From: Polymyxa betae
Lineage: Eukaryota > Endomyxa > Phytomyxea > Plasmodiophorida > Plasmodiophoridae
NCBI GenBank assembly: GCA_003693705.1
Contig: RBZT01000499.1
Span: 339,526-403,525, forward strand
Direction of reading: 5' to 3'
Length of the DNA stretch: 64,000 bases
Part shown: piece by piece, positions 22,831 through 32,878 of the stretch
How positions within the stretch are numbered: position 1 is the first letter of the stretch
Layout of the letters: every line of letters begins with the position of its first letter
Made by a program: the position numbers and the translations under genes
Notes under the pieces: generated by a model
The model's input: only the letters and a program-made list of their open reading frames with translations
Database searches by the model: none
Told to the model about the DNA's origin: nothing

Positions 22831-23700
22831 ATGTCCGACCTTAGCGATGGTATGACATTTCCATGGTTTGATCGGGTCCAAATCTCAATTGATCAGGTGT
22901 GGCTTTCGCTCAGATTCTCCATGCCTGTCTTCCTGATCACTTGCCTCTTTGCAAAGTCAACTTCAACGTGAAAAACAAACTACAAGCATTGAAAAACTTG
23001 AGTATTGTTGAGCAGACGTTGAGAAGCTCTGACTTGCTCAAGACCTGTCCTAGTAATTAGCATTCAACCTTCTCTACTAATCATGTAACAATCTGTGTCA
23101 GAACATAAGATTGCTGCCCGATCGTCGTTGGAAATCTATCAGTTTCTAAGATGGTGTTGGACGTTAATGACCAACAATTACAGTCATGTGGTTGTCCCAT
23201 ACAGGTATCTAACAGCAGCACATTTCTGCCTACCAATTTCTTACGTATACTCTCAGGGCAGACGAATGGCGAAATGCCATCCAGCAAAGTACTACGGGTA
23301 GCTTGATCTGTAATATTTGGAAGGGATTCGCTCACTGATGCAGAGAAATTGGAGCATCCAGACCTTGGCCTCGATTCGAGTGAGAATAACTTCAATTCAG
23401 AAACAGGCAGGTTGTGCAAGGAGTTAGAAGACGACATCATATCACGAATGTCTTCGTTGAAAACATCGTTGACGGAATTGAATAAGTTGAGATCGTATAA
23501 CGACTTGCTCCGACATGATGTAGCCAAGCTCAGGGCAAGTGTTTGCTTTGGCTTGTTTGCCATTCTACATTACTGAGTTATATTCCTTAGGCTGCCTGTG
23601 AAGAACACGCTCGTCATCCGCTTGCTGTGAGGCTATTAGCATGTATCAGACCTCAAACGTCGGAAACACGAATTATAAAGACCATTGGATAGGATTTAAT
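22831..23700 (+). CDS. Coiled-coil protein with possible CH-like start
   Basis: Begins MSDLSDGMTFPWFDRVQISI. An intron (GTGTGG...GCTCAG) leads to ILHACLPDHLPLCKVNFNVK, which has the rhythm of a calponin-homology-type N-terminus but is too weak to name. Farther on, SETGRLCKELEDDIISRMSS and LRSYNDLLRHDVAKLRA form a coiled coil, followed after an intron by EEHARHPLAVRLLACIR. It may be part of the same gene as the EF-hand exons after 23790. The antisense open frame (23081-23563) looks like a shadow. Confidence 0.4.
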
Positions 23701-23789
23701 TCTTGTGAATGTCTAAAACCCATAATCGATTGAAGAGATGTAACTAGCCTTACAAATACAATATGAAGAAGTCGAAGAATAAAAACGAA

Positions 23790-25130
23790 TATGCAGGATG
23801 TTGTGGTTGCAACAATTCTTCCAGAATGGATTTCAATTGCGAGGCAAAATCTACTTACTGGCCGCATTTACATATCTGTCATGAGTGACGATGACTTTCT
23901 TGAGCTTTTCAGCAACTTCCTTACTAGTATTCGCATCCATGATGTCGGCGACTCCAAGCGGCATGCAATACTGCATGAAGCCGAGGGAGCTCTGTGCTCG
24001 ATAATGTCCAACAACGGCATCGTTGCATCGCTGGAGAAACAGCCAAGCCGAGCTTCGGGTTCGGATGGGAGTATCAGCGATAGCGATCGACGTGTTTTGG
24101 AGAAAATCGGAAGGGCAATTCTAACAGAACATCCCGATCACCTGAAAATGAGAGAGATATTGGAATTATTAGACGGAGATAAAGATGGGTTCGTTATGAT
24201 TGGCGCCGACAATCTGTTTTTCTAATGTGTGTCAAGGAGGATTAGTGCAACCGATTTGCAGAATGGGCTCAAAATTCACATGAACACCGAGGTAGTTATC
24301 GAAACCTGTTCTGGATGCGATTAGACTTTGAACAACCTTAGTTGTCAATGAATCAAATTGAAAGCATGATCGAGCTGTTTGATAAAAATCGCACAGGAAA
24401 ATTGCACTACTTTCAACTGGTTCAATTATTACAGGTCAGTTCTGTCTTGTCTTTATTCTCAGCATTTATTCATGCAATTAGATCGCCATGCAAAATGCCA
24501 TTGAAGATGAAGATAAGATTATCCATACTCCAAGACCGTCGTTTCTTGCTAACGAACGCGAACTCCTGGATCAAATTGGTGCCTATGTTGATTCTAGTCC
24601 ACATGCAGGTTTAATCAAGGATCTGTTCTTTCATCTATCGAAAACCTATGCACATTTAGTGACTTCTCATGAATTACTCGAGTTCTGTCGTCGTTCTGGT
24701 ATAAGATCCGCAACGTATGGATTGGTTGGATTCGTGACTTTAATTTAATCGTAGTTTAGTCAGGAATTGGTCGACCGTATAGTAGAGCATTTCAATCCCA
24801 GAAGCAATGGTTCCAGCATCCATGCACTATCATATGCTCAATTTGCAAGATTATGTTCGGAGAGCGCTAACAGGAATTTCAAAACGGCCCCCGAGATCGA
24901 CAACCCAGCTATTTGCCCTTCAGCTGAAGAGAATCTTTCCAATCGCATCATCCGTGATGAAGCGATCTTATAGTCCATCAATGTAAAAAAATCCGATTTT
25001 CAAACGAGATTAAACAGTCTACGAATCAAATAGGCGAGAAACTTCAGTCAAGGAAGCGCAATATTGATGGATCGGCAAAATGGTCTCTCCTATTTGGGAT
25101 TGTTCAAGTCTTAATAGGTGTTAAACCAGA
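23790..25130 (+). CDS. EF-hand protein with possible C-terminal membrane segment
   Basis: After an acceptor at about 23793 the sequence reads DVVVATILPEWISIARQNLL, then a first EF-hand-like loop (DGDKDGFVMIGA in ILELLDGDKDGF). A second is LFDKNRTGKLHYFQLVQLL. The next exon (from about 24488) gives ANERELLDQIGAYVDSSPHA and TYAHLVTSHELLEFCRRSGI, then a third calcium-loop-like region (HFNPRSNGSSIHALSYAQFA). Pieces beyond 24973, including KWSLLFGIVQVLIGV, suggest one or two more exons and a tail anchor ahead of the next gene. Family not recognised. Confidence 0.5.
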
Positions 25131-25158
25131 GTCAAGTCGTCGTCAAGACTCCAGTGAC

Positions 25159-26265
25159 ATGACAGATCACGATCCATTTCATATCAATTATTGTCCAAGG
25201 CGAGGTCGTTATCTCGTGGCTGCCGAACGCCTCTCAGTCGGTCATGCGATCTGCTCGGGGACACCGATTGCCAGGGCATTGTCAATCAGCAATGTCAGAA
25301 CAAGATGTCATAACTGCTGGTCGCCGCTTCAGAGCACATTACGCTGCTCGTCGTGCCATTTTGCCCATTACTGCTCTGTCAGCTGTCAAAAGGCGTCATG
25401 GGCTCAGCATAAAAACGAATGTCTTGTGATCAAGCACGTCTGTATTCCTCGCCAGGTTCAGCCGACGCCATCATTGTTAGTTCTGTTCAATACTATATTG
25501 CAACAACCTTCCGATCCTCTTTCAAATATGGTGTCCAACTGGGAGTTGATTCCAGAGAAAAGAAAAGCAGAATTTATGCAAATGGCTGTTTTGTTGAATG
25601 AGATGCTAAACGCTGTTCAAGATTTCCATCATGCTCACTCGTTGAAATCTTTAGCACAGCTTTTTGCCAGACATCACGTCAATTCTTTCACCATTACTGA
25701 TGGCGAAATGCAGCCGATCGGTATCGGAATCTATCCCTATCCGATGCATCTGCTCAATCATTCCTGCCGACCAAATGCTGTTGTTGTTTTCGAGCAGTCC
25801 AACTCCAGAGCGATTGTCAAAGCCTCGCGCGTCATCAATCCCAATGAAGAGATTACAATAGCCTATTGTGATGTGATTAGGGAAATGGCTCAACGGCATC
25901 CAGAGCTTCTTGAACAATATGGCTTTGAATGCTCATGTAAAGGACCCGAGGATACTGACCTGCTACGTTCATCTGTAAAATTGCAGGGCAGGTTTTTAGA
26001 GATGCTTGATGCTGAAGATCACGATGCGGCTGAGCAAATCTTATCGTCAATTCAAGCTGAAAAGATCTATCAATATGCTCGCATCCAGTTGGGTCTTCAT
26101 TTTCTAAAGTTGGGGAAATTACGATTGTTCCTGAGGCGTCCGGGAGCAAAACCATGTTTAGATCGCGCTCTCTCCATTCTTCGCAAGCTCCTGGTATCTG
26201 ATGATCCAGTTCTGGCTGAGGCTGAGCAGCTATACCAAGAAGCGTCGTATCAACCAGATCGATGA
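25159..26265 (+). CDS. SMYD-like SET/MYND lysine methyltransferase
   Basis: Single-exon frame of 368 residues, unusual in this intron-rich window. The N-terminal half of the SET domain starts at RRGRYLVAAERLSVGHAI. The MYND zinc finger has all ligands: CHNCW...CSSCHFAHYCSVSC...H...C. The SET core gives MHLLNHSCRPNAVVVFE (NHSCxPN, S-adenosylmethionine pocket) and NPNEEITIAYCD. The post-SET cysteines are QYGFECSCKGPEDT, incomplete compared with SMYD2/3 (CxCxxC). The C-terminal helical region is short. Probably modifies histone or cytosolic lysines; substrate unknown. Confidence 0.88.
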   Translation: MTDHDPFHINYCPRRGRYLVAAERLSVGHAICSGTPIARALSISNVRTRCHNCWSPLQSTLRCSSCHFAHYCSVSCQKASWAQHKNECLVIKHVCIPRQVQPTPSLLVLFNTILQQPSDPLSNMVSNWELIPEKRKAEFMQMAVLLNEMLNAVQDFHHAHSLKSLAQLFARHHVNSFTITDGEMQPIGIGIYPYPMHLLNHSCRPNAVVVFEQSNSRAIVKASRVINPNEEITIAYCDVIREMAQRHPELLEQYGFECSCKGPEDTDLLRSSVKLQGRFLEMLDAEDHDAAEQILSSIQAEKIYQYARIQLGLHFLKLGKLRLFLRRPGAKPCLDRALSILRKLLVSDDPVLAEAEQLYQEASYQPDR

Positions 26266-26428
26266 ACCGCTTCATGTACCAACTTTGATAAACGTCAGAT
26301 TGCTCGGTTGGCCGTTTAGCGACCATGGCTTAGATTTCTACACCGCAAACCTCTACATCTCTGTGGTCATTATGAAGGGCTAACAACATGCTCATACAGA
26401 TGTGAGTTTGGCAGCGCAGAATTTCAGA

Positions 26429-29400
26429 ATGTCCAAATGGCGAGACGAGGTCATTTCAGCTCTGCATGGTCGAAGGCCGACCTGCTGTCAATGCGATGAT
26501 AGGACGTCGTCGTCCTGCCTGGATCGCATCGCGCAGCGTTTACCCTCGTCCAGACCTATCTCAATTCGTGAGCTAATCATTGGGGCTGTCTCTGTGCAAG
26601 TAACATCCATACTCGCTGGATTCTGCTTTTGTCATTGATTGTCAACTAGAGTGGAACACTCAGCCGATTTTTAATCTGCAAAATCGGATTCGAACCTCGT
26701 TATGGTTGTCCAACGATATTTGATGATTCAGGCGTTGTCTTAGCTGCATTAACTTCCACCGATCTCTCTTTATATGACCAATGGCTGGTTATTTCAATCT
26801 GGAATTTCTTCGTTATCGGTAACAAATTTTATCTAGAGGTAGAATTGCAGAATTCCGTTGTGATCGCGGTAACACTGCTTAGATCGATTGCCAGTCAGCT
26901 TGGCCTTTATTTTGCGAATCGAAATCTCGTCCTGCCTCATTACGTCCGGATGCTGTATCTTTATCAGAATGTGAATCTTTGCTGTCTGGTAATTCTCATG
27001 TCTCGGTTCGATTCAAAGTGTCTGCTATCAGTGCCGCTTTCCCAGGCGACCAACTGTTCATCGTTGATGTCACCTGTGTGAAAAACCCAGCCTCTGCATG
27101 TTTCATTGTTTTTGCCAAAGAGCATATTCACTTCCATCCGTTTATTCGGGTAGGATGCAGCTACATCGCATCATTTCTCCGGTTGAAAATCATCCAAGAC
27201 GCTAAACAAGTCACTCGACCTGTACTGCTGCTTACCTCCCTCTCAGCCATTCATCTCATCTCTGAGCTCAGATTCGATTTGAAGCTCTGTAATTCCCAAT
27301 CGCAGCTAGTGCCGCATTCTGTCGTTAATTACGAAGGCGTTATAACTGGGCAGCTTATGGATGGCGTCTTCCAATTGGATCACAATATCAATGTCTATTT
27401 CACACACGCTCGTCTTCATTGGCTTCGAGCTGGAATCGGTTTGCGGAAAGGCGTTCATCTAAGGCTGTTTAATGTCCATGTGGTGTATACTGGCCCCGAT
27501 ATGATTGACCTAGCTCTATGTACATATAGCAGTGTGGAATTTGTTAAGCTATCTGCCAGCATGGACAGTTGCCTTCCATGGGAAAATCCGGCCATTGCCT
27601 ATTGGTGTAATCGGCTCAATCTGCCACATACTATACTGCTTTGCCGAACGCTGATGACTTTGAAGAAGAAATTTCGCCGTCGGATTTCCAGCTCCCAACT
27701 TCTTCAAGGCTCTGAATCCTGTCAATGTCTCGACCTGCTGTTTGATGAAACTTGTGCTCTCAGCTTTAAGCGCTCCATCTACTGCGAATTTCTCGATCAT
27801 GAACACTGCTCGCTGGTTCCTCACCCGAGCTTAATTTTATATCGTCCTCTGCGTTCAGTGCGAAAAATTGCAGAATTGGTCGACTATTACCAAGCTGATA
27901 TGGTCTCTGTTGGACCAGATCGAGTTTTTATGAGCTCTGGCCAGGAGATATTAGCAGCAATGTTTTCAGCGGATAGTACATTCGGAACACTGATGGTTTC
28001 TGACGATAAACAATTTTCTGTGAGATGCTTCATGGATGGCCTTCAACTACACGATCTTAGAAGGCCGTTTGTGTCGAAGGATTTCGCCATTGTCAACGAT
28101 TCTGCAGAACTTACTTATATCGAGCTGTCACTTGAAAGTTGTCAATTTGTTGGGCAGAATAGTCCTTCACCCGCCCGCGCTGATCGTCTCAATGTACGCG
28201 GCCGTGTTCTACAAGTCATTCCTGCAGCTGTTAAGGCCAGCGTCGTAGCGTCATCACAATCGTTTAGTGCTCTTGTTGAACTGACAAATCGGGCATCAGC
28301 TCTCTTTGTATTCAAAGGCGATGCTTCTGCCTTAGAATCAACAATCTCTATTAACTGTTTTTATAACTTTCGCAATATCGTCCCGTCGTCGGCGGATTCG
28401 TGCCCAACGTTCATTCTGGATAATTTTAGTGAGATCGATCTGCTTAGCTATGAAGACTCCGAATTCGATTCAATCGATAATATCGTGTCGCTTGATCTCA
28501 GCACGGACCCGGTACATTCCATCATCTCAATAAGCGGCATTGTAATGGCGAAAAACGTTGTTTCCGTCCCTGGTTCAGAGCGACACCAAATCAAACTACA
28601 TCTGACTCTTCGAAGTGAATATTCACCTCACACTGTGGATGCTTTCTTGCCTCTCGACCGAAGACGAATGCCTCTGGGAATCTTGGTTGGACGTAAGATC
28701 CACCTTCATCGTATAGCGCGATGCGTTGTTTCGTCTGGCAGCCTATGCTTATTCGGTTCTGCTGAAACCGTCGTCAGAGTTCCTGCTCAGCCTCTGATTA
28801 TGCCTCTACCAACGTGCTCCTCCTCCGTTCCGCTTTCTACTCTTTCTTCGCTTAAAGGATCCTGCACAGCGCGGATTTCTGGGATGGTCCGACGCGTTCA
28901 TGTTCGCTTGATTTCTGTTGTTTCGATGACGTTGCATTGGTCATGTCCATGCTGTAACAGCTGTGTGCTGTCGCCATTTGACCGTTGCCTATCCACTGGA
29001 GGTCGAGTTACAGCTCGGTTAACCTGCAAATTGACAGCTATGGTGGACGATGGGACAGCTGAGGCTTCTCTCAGCTGTTCGAAGAATCAGCACTCCATGC
29101 CATTGCTACCTGCAAACATGATAGAGTATCTACCGCGCCTAAGGCATCTCGCTGATAAGACTGGTGTGTTTTATTACGAGAGGGGGAAGACGCTACCCCC
29201 TGAATGCCTCACCATCGAACAAATTTTGAATGAAAGCTTACAACGGACGGCGACATTTCGAGTTTTGGCCAAAGCAAGAATGCCCGGGAGATTCATTGAG
29301 AATGACAAATTTGAAATCTCTGCCAAGCCGAAGGAGACGAGCGTAGCTTTTGGCAAAACTTCATTAGTTACGAGTTCTTTGCCCAGGCTTATTCTGTCTC

Positions 29401-29483
29401 CTGTGCTAATTGAGCGAGTGTCAGCTAAAGAAGAACTCAATCAACTTTTATCCAAGCTGTCGCAGGAAACTCTGAATCCTTGA
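26429..29483 (+). CDS. Large OB-fold protein, CTC1-like (candidate CST telomere-complex subunit)
   Basis: Begins MSKWRDEVISALHGRRPTCC; several introns to about 26980, then one 834-codon frame. Beta-rich sequence with repeated OB-like units (FKVSAISAAFPGDQLFIVDV; RLNVRGRVLQVIPAAVKASV; SIISISGIVMAKNVVSVPGS; GSCTARISGMVRRVHVRLIS). A zinc-ribbon-like insertion (WSCPCCNSCVLSPFDRC) sits in the C-terminal OB, followed by TCKLTAMVDDGTAEASLSC. This order, with a zinc-bearing late OB and a VDDGTAEA strand, matches CTC1 of plants and animals. RPA1 is an alternative but lacks this length and has a different zinc motif. About 1,000 residues. Confidence 0.5.
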
Positions 29484-29521
29484 TTACTCATTGTATATAA
29501 TTAAGTTCTTCGTGATTTTTT

Positions 29522-30622
29522 TTACAATAATCTGCTACCGTACTGTCGTAATGCGAACTTGGCCATTCCTTGAGAAGGCGTCATTGTCACTTTGGCCAGC
29601 TTATATGGGACATTGAACTGCATCAGATACTGCTCAAACTTTTGACAGAACGACTTTTGCTTCCACAACGATCCAACCAGCACTAACGGATGAGGTTGCT
29701 TGATGTCGGTCCATCCCATTTTCCTGGCAACATTCCGCACTGTGAGCGCCAACTGTTTTACTTCTTCATCGATAATGATCGTTGCAACAGGATCAGCCTG
29801 ATCGTAAGCTGAGAAAACGATCGGGGCCAGGCCTGCAACATCGCTCCATTCACGTCCGCCATTTTTATACCTCCAAGGGATCACATTGGACTTGAATGAG
29901 TTAGGTAGCCATCCAAGATGGTTTTCGATCAGGGGTTGCAACAAGGTCGGCGGCCCACGACCATCAACCGCTTCGCAACAAGCTACCAGAGCGCGATTCC
30001 CGAGAGCGTGACCAGATCCAAAGCTTCCAAGTAAGGGTCCCCAGCCTCCAGCCGACTCTTGGCGGTCATTATCAACGGCCATGCTACGACTTCCATCAGC
30101 GAAAGGAACGAAATGTTTGAGGTTGATACCAGTTTGAGCCAGTTCCTGCAATCAGAGCGAAACCTGACTACAAATTCCTTTAAAAGTCTGTATCGAGAAC
30201 ATCAGGCATGTTGTCTTACCATGACGCCATCGGTACCAGACATGATAGCTGCGATCACGTCATTGTAAACCTGATTGTCAAATCAGCATACGCCGGCTAA
30301 TCCGAGCCATTCGGACCTCAATCATAGCATCAGGGAATCTTTCTTGAATCCAGGCTTTGATCCGTTCCGAATCGTTTTTGCTGGATACGCCACTGATTCC
30401 AGCAGCGATATATACAACCTCAGTATTGCTGTCGACATGACCCAAGGCCTCCTCAATGACATTGAGGATCGCATTACGAGCGTTCTCCTCGCCGACGGAA
30501 TGCGAGTTGCTGGCATCGCCTTGTGTCTCGTAAAGGATTTGACCGGTTTCGGCATCCACCAAGGTTATCTTAGTGGAACTGCCACCACCATCGATTCCAA
30601 TGCAGATCCTGCGTGGTGACAT
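29522..30622 (-). CDS. NAGK: N-acetyl-D-glucosamine kinase (BadF/BcrA ATPase fold)
   Basis: Phosphorylates GlcNAc salvaged from glycan breakdown. ATG at 30622 (MSPRR), then the phosphate-1 motif ICIGIDGGGSSTKITLVD. Three short introns: the first (donor GTCCGA, 47 nt) joins DAMIE to VYNDVIAAIMSGTDGVM; the second resumes at SGFALIAGTGSN. The third yields GTGSNC, as in animal NAGK, followed by GGWGPLLGSFGSGHALGNRA. Adenosine region: HPLVLVGSLWKQKSF. Ends FALRQYGSRLL. About 340 residues, the normal length. The short-intron solution is needed; the raw frame stops after SRRMLI. Confidence 0.9.
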
Positions 30623-31070
30623 TTACAGAAGTTTGAAACAAGGCCTGGGAGGCTGCGCTGCTGTTAAACACTCGATCATTTCGGTAACGTAACTCGCCAG
30701 ATTATGAGTGATCAAAAAGAGTGAACATGGGCCAGCGTCAAGAATGCTTTTTAAAAATGCAAATCAACAAAGCTAAACATATTCTGTATCTTTATCGTTG
30801 AAGGTCATGGCCCGTTGAACCGAGACCATCACAGCGTGCTATACGGTAACGTTACTATCTGTCGTTGTCACTCTGATAATTCTTAAATTGTTCCTGATCA
30901 CTGTTGACAAGTTCTGTTTACATAAAAACCATTCATTGAAACCCGAATGCATCGATAGGATGCTGATGTTAATGTGAGCGCCCAGGCTCCCACCATTGTT
31001 CTCTTGAAGTGAATGTTGCTTGAACCGCAAACAGAGAAACTGGATAGAAAGAAATGACCCGAATGGATAT
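30623..31070. other. Intergenic region downstream of dispersed repeat copy 2
   Basis: About 450 bp between the NAGK start and the second repeat copy. It should hold the NAGK promoter. No coding sequence recognised. Confidence 0.35.
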
Positions 31071-31372
31071 TCGATTTGATTATGAGATGAACCTGTCAGA
31101 CTAGCGCCATCGCAACCATAAGCTGGAATGATAGCAAATGGTACGGTCATCGTGGATGCTGGCCAAAAGAATGGCCAGATCCAGCCTCACGCTAAGCGAA
31201 GGCGCTTTTAAGTCATCGTCCAGGTTGGTAGATCTGTCATATTTGGGTATGACTAGACAGGAGAAATCACTATAGAAGTGATCCTGTACAAGTATGATCT
31301 TGAAGATAAACGGCGTCAGTTCAGGGGCTGAAGTAATCGATATACCCAGGTAGGTCCATTATGGGACCTTCG
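31071..31372 (-). repeat. Dispersed repeat, copy 2 (inverted relative to copy 1)
   Basis: Reverse-complement match to 5934-6233, about 25 kb away, including short open frames such as TVPFAIIPAYGCDGASLTGS. Copy ends: TTCGATTTGATTATGAGATG at 31072 and AGGTAGGTCCATTATGGGACC near 31371. Small indels and substitutions separate the copies. Confidence 0.75.
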
Positions 31373-31591
31373 ACTACGAAACTGCGCAAAAAGATGGCTC
31401 TCTCAAAACCGAGATATTCGTAAAAGATTCAGTATAAAGCACATGCCTAACGGTAAATTGCAGTGCCAAATGTATGTTTCATTTAGTAACTGAATCTGTT
31501 TTGAACCAGTACATAATGTACGTAGATTAGCTTAGGTGGTTAAGTAAGCAGATAATCGATATACTAGCTAGGAATTGCAGAAGGCAAATCA

Positions 31592-32321
31592 TCAGCTGCT
31601 GGGATAATAATGCTTGTAGTAGAACATGCTATCCATTTCATCTTTGTCTTTAAACAGTGCTGCGACCTGAAATTGTTCCGCTTCAGAAATCAGGATTGGG
31701 CCGTCGTAATCGTCGCAGATATCCAGAGAGAAATATCTGTTATCGATGCCAACAGAGGATTCCACATGCTGCCTCCATAATCTCAGGAGGGAGAAAACTA
31801 ATTCACTATAATCAGCGAATGATTGTTTTACAACGAACGTATTGACTATACACGTCAAAAGGCAGCTTATAGAAGATAATATCATCAAGCTATTGACGAG
31901 AAGAGTTTCAACTCGAGCCAGACTTCTCACTTGCAACCTTATCTCTGTTCGGTCGGAAAGAAAATTGACGACGAAAGAGAAATTGAAAATACTTTGGACG
32001 ATGCTGAGAACTAAGCACTTTAACGATGATATCAATGTATGTATCGTACATCATGCATATCAGCCTACCAGCATCAAAGGCGAAATATTAGCATTCTCTG
32101 ATTTAATCAGAAATATAGCCGAAAGAATTAACAAACTCCACAGCACCAGATTCTCGAACCGACCAATCACACACCACAGAATCGCACATACCTGCTCATG
32201 AAATCAACAATTGGCGAGTCCACAGCACTGCCTCGACAAGCCTACGAACAAAATGAATTGGAAGAAGGCAGAAAATCCGCCTCGCCCAGGTTTCCGACTT
32301 GGACGACTCTGCAAAGCTCAT
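31592..32321 (-). CDS. Small multi-pass membrane protein, unrecognised
   Basis: Start chosen at 32321 (MSFAESSKSETWARRIFCLL). A short intron leads to VCAILWCVIGRFENLVLWSL and ILSAIFLIKSENANISPLML, then a second intron (GTAGGC...TGCTTAG). Next come SIVQSIFNFSFVVNFLSDRT and NSLMILSSISCLLTCIVNTF, giving about four hydrophobic segments. The soluble C-terminus reads DICDDYDGPILISEAEQFQV and ends KHYYPSS. About 190 residues. No family recognised. It is divergent from the CRE/TATA/hairpin locus. Confidence 0.5.
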
Positions 32322-32391
32322 GACATTAACCAGATCGTGAGCATTAACAGCCTTCTTGTCTGTTTAATAGACAGCAGTATCCTGTGCACCC

Positions 32392-32415
32392 TCTGACGTC
32401 ACACCTATATAAAGG
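32392..32415. promoter_or_regulatory. CRE (TGACGTCA) next to TATATAAAGG
   Basis: A perfect 8-bp CRE palindrome at about 32394-32401, immediately followed by CACCTATATAAAGGCGG. The TATA reads as TATATAAAGG on the plus strand and TTTATATAGG on the minus strand. It could serve the membrane-protein gene (ATG about 85 bp away on minus) or a plus-strand RNA starting near 32435. Confidence 0.5.
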
Positions 32416-32459
32416 CGGCGCAACCCTCCATGTCATCGTCCTATCGACTAACAAGCTAG

Positions 32460-32571
32460 TCTCTTATAGCAATTGCTTCGACAGAATCTAGACAATTGGA
32501 TTTTTAGTCCGATTGGATCTCTGACGGGATTCGGATGCGCAACGCGCGGGTTCGAATCCCGCCAGAGACGC
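32460..32571 (+). ncRNA. tRNA-like/hairpin locus with consensus B box
   Basis: Contains GCGGGTTCGAATCCCGC, a perfect T-arm and pol III B box. The arms TCTCTGACGGGATTCG (32518-32533) and CGAATCCCGCCAGAGA (32553-32568) pair at 15 of 16 positions. GTCTCT at 32460 could also pair with AGAGAC at 32564 to form an acceptor-like stem, giving a 112-nt unit that would need an intron. No complete cloverleaf results: the D arm and anticodon arm are not convincing. It sits about 55 bp downstream of a CRE/TATA pair. Could be an intron-containing or decayed tRNA, or another small pol III RNA. Confidence 0.35.
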
Positions 32572-32878
32572 ATATTATTTGTGGAAGCAATGAAGACCAC
32601 ATAACCTAGCTCATTCTGATCAATGTCACTTGATCTTTGGATCTTGATATATGATGTTCGCTCAACAGTCGGAGCTTTTCACATTAGTTTTGCTTCCACA
32701 TTGCGTGCCATCCAGCCTACCGTAGTAGCTTTTTAGACTTCACACTTTTCTATAAATACATACTGTAGAGTGTAGAGTAAGAAAATATAATAGATGGAGA
32801 CCGCCTCCTTCAGCTGAAGGGGCCATCTTAAGTGTGTAACGAAACAATGCGGTGTACTTCATTTCAATTCAGTTTTTA

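Noticed and set aside
30250-30300. A 21-nt intron in NAGK (GTATGC...CAATCAG)
   Set aside because: Using the upstream donor GTCCGA gives a 47-nt intron and the conserved VYNDVIAA sequence, in line with other introns here; a 21-nt intron is not needed.
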